Positions 18,200-19,355 of a DNA stretch of 19,355 nt are shown here, in pieces. This stretch comes from Perkinsus olseni. Its lineage: Eukaryota > Perkinsozoa > Perkinsida > Perkinsidae. The position numbers were made by a program, and so were the translations under genes. The stretch covers positions 1-19,355 of the forward strand of contig JABANP010000751.1 of the NCBI GenBank assembly GCA_013115135.1, given 5' to 3'. Under the pieces are notes generated by a model. It worked only from the letters and a program-made list of their open reading frames with translations. It had not been told where the DNA came from and ran no database searches. Within the stretch, counting starts at the first letter, position 1. Each line of letters starts with the position of its first letter.

Positions 18200-18471
18200 T
18201 GTTCGGTGCTTTCGAGGTCTACCTTTTTTCCACGCAGTTTTCGCGCAGTGAAATGAGAGGTATGCTTTTCACCAGCGGCCTTCACTCCATGAGAGAATCT
18301 CTATTAACCAAAGGTAGCATTATAGGGGCGCTTATATTGCCCCTTGCCGCCTTCGCTACCTCTGCCAGAAGATTTACCTCTAGCTTTGCTTTGGCCATAA
18401 CCCTTACGAGCCCAATACTCTACCACTCGGTGCCACTTGCTCTTACGAGGATATTGGAGATGCACCTGTTA
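18200..18471 (-). pseudogene. Basic Gly/Lys/Arg/Ser-rich coding fragment in repeat R (copy B)
   Basis: Minus-strand counterpart of 10236-10525. It reads HLQYPRKSKWHRVVEYWARK in one frame, then GYGQSKARGK and GKGQYKRPYNATFG, then two stop codons, then FSHGVKAAGEKHTSHF and RGKKVDLEST. The scar that breaks copy A at 10449 is absent here; instead the stops break it. It begins at an acceptor-like AACAG, suggesting an internal exon. Product unknown. Confidence 0.4.
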
Positions 18472-18481
18472 ACCGCGAAAT

Positions 18482-18503
18482 GGCATTTTAAATGCCGCAT
18501 TTA
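18482..18503. repeat. 7-8-7 scar, Z = GGCATTTA (perfect)
   Basis: GGCATTT, then TAAATGCC, then GCATTTA. Copy A is unfilled at 10542-10549 (GGCATTAA). Confidence 0.95.
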
Positions 18504-18701
18504 CCACGAAATGATGACCGCGAGAACCGCTCTATGGTCGAAATCAATTCATTGGGCAGATCAATCGGGCGCCCGCCGTTGCAAAGGTGTCGCGATTCCT
18601 TCGTTGTGCGCCGCCGCACGCGCAGTCAGGTGTTTCAAGATTTCCCACGGCCGAGATGATGAAAATGGGATCATGTTGAATCTACGGCCAGCGAGATAGT
18701 C

Positions 18702-18723
18702 TCAGCTACTAGCTGACAGCTAG
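18702..18723. repeat. 7-8-7 scar, Z = TCAGCTAG (perfect)
   Basis: TCAGCTA, then CTAGCTGA, then CAGCTAG. Copy A is unfilled at 10791-10798. Confidence 0.95.
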
Positions 18724-18738
18724 TTGGTACCATACCAT

Positions 18739-18760
18739 CTTTCATGATGAAAGTTTCATC
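18739..18760. repeat. 7-8-7 scar, Z = CTTTCATC (perfect)
   Basis: CTTTCAT, then GATGAAAG, then TTTCATC. Copy A is unfilled at 10814-10821 (CTATCATC). Confidence 0.95.
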
Positions 18761-18964
18761 TCGTGCACGCAGCTCACCCTTCCTAACAGACGACACAAAC
18801 ACAACATTCGTCGGCCCTTAATGTCGTTTGAACTGAGCGGTTTTGCGAAACCTCGTCGTTCGTATCGCTCTATTAACCTCCGAAACCCGATGAAGTCGCA
18901 TACGATAAGGAGTCTTGAAGAAAAGAAGCACGATTCTTTCATAATACGAAGTGCAAAAACGAAA

Positions 18965-18986
18965 TGTGACACTGTCACAGTGACAG
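18965..18986. repeat. 7-8-7 scar, Z = TGTGACAG (perfect)
   Basis: TGTGACA, then CTGTCACA, then GTGACAG. Copy A is unfilled at 11039-11046. Its last bases overlap the next scar. Confidence 0.95.
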
Positions 18987-19005
18987 AGAGACTCTCTGAG
19001 AGAGG
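18984..19005. repeat. 7-8-7 scar, core AGAGAG (one mismatch)
   Basis: CAGAGAG, then ACTCTCTG, then AGAGAGG. Only the base after the last hexamer breaks the complement rule. Copy A is unfilled at 11044-11051. Two scars occur side by side here. Confidence 0.88.
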
Positions 19006-19233
19006 TAACTGCTTAGACCTCTACGAATGAGGATTCTCGGAAGATTCTTCATTCTTCTTCTTCCCCAAAATGAACATCGTACAATATTGACCCTTCAAAA
19101 GGGTATGAGGAAATAGAAGCAATGGCGGCTGATCCACAAGTGAAAAGTATAATGAAACGATAACATAGAAATTCTCGTAACGAGAACGTGATGAATAGAA
19201 TGGGCCCCCGTGCTAAAACACGGCGCATGAATG

Positions 19234-19255
19234 AAACAAGCCTTGTTCAACAAGG
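19234..19255. repeat. 7-8-7 scar, core AACAAG (one mismatch)
   Basis: AAACAAG, then CCTTGTTC, then AACAAGG. Only the first base breaks the rule. Copy A is unfilled at 11284-11291. Confidence 0.88.
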
Positions 19256-19355
19256 AGATAACAGCGAGGACTTCTCCTCACAGAGATACCCACACTCCAA
19301 GTCAATAATCACCCTTCAGAAGAGTATGATAAAAACGAAAGTTATCACGGTTGAT

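Larger units (their letters stand above)
15990..19355. repeat. Dispersed repeat R, copy B, right part (open at the window end)
   Basis: Homologous to 8216-11387 and cut by the window end. It lacks the hAT-like MITE and carries ten simple 7-8-7 scars plus two compound ones. It also has a ~430-bp segment (about 16916-17345) and a CGAGA-rich segment (about 17613-18190) absent from copy A. A stretch near 9006 in copy A and 16797 in copy B conserves a short peptide (YDIRVAH, SPMKRMQ, GRNSEHGSAHQ then stop) on the plus strand, possibly the end of a decayed gene. Confidence 0.93.

Overview
The window is eukaryotic nuclear DNA, almost all of it repeats. The evidence is one gene split by about ten short GT-AG introns (49-124 nt), a Mutator-like (MULE) transposase, a ~101-bp minisatellite, and no operon-like gene packing. 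The organism cannot be named from sequence alone. A protist with short introns (an alveolate such as Perkinsus, or an oomycete) is a low-confidence guess.

Layout. 1-1685: about 17 tandem copies of a ~101-bp unit, cut by the window edge. 1690-2872 and 8216-11387: the two halves of copy A of a >4-kb dispersed repeat, here called R. 2873-8215: a ~5.34-kb insertion splitting copy A; it carries the MULE transposase gene (4694-7804) and ends in short inverted repeats. 11388-14035: non-coding, apparently single-copy within the window. 14036-15293 and 15990-19355: copy B of R, split at the same point by a different ~0.7-kb element (15295-15989) with terminal inverted repeats and nearly three 187-bp tandem units. 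Copy A also holds a 712-bp hAT-like MITE (9359-10070) with a perfect 8-bp target duplication; copy B lacks it at that point.

The most unusual content is a swarm of tiny, target-derived insertions. Aligning copy A with copy B shows repeated 14-bp insertions of one geometry: the first 7 bases of an octamer Z, then the reverse complement of all 8 bases of Z, then the last 7 bases of Z (7-8-7, 22 bp in all). I count 25 such sites, 16 of them perfect at all 14 constrained positions. Eighteen have an unfilled or approximately unfilled counterpart in the other copy, and they occur in both copies, so they arose after the duplication. Two compound versions share a 7-8-5-8-7 form. The geometry is what one expects if a transposase with 8-bp target duplications (hAT type) excises by making flanking-DNA hairpins offset by one base, the hairpins are nicked at the far edge of the duplication, and the two complementary 8-nt overhangs anneal. 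The pattern is read directly from the sequence; the mechanism is inference.

How the parts relate: R is an old repeat with decayed coding fragments. It was duplicated, then entered by a MULE and a MITE (copy A) and by a tandem-bearing TIR element (copy B), and scarred by the 7-8-7 insertions. At least one scar shifts the frame of a coding fragment shared by both copies. The MULE gene is the only convincing intact protein gene in the window.
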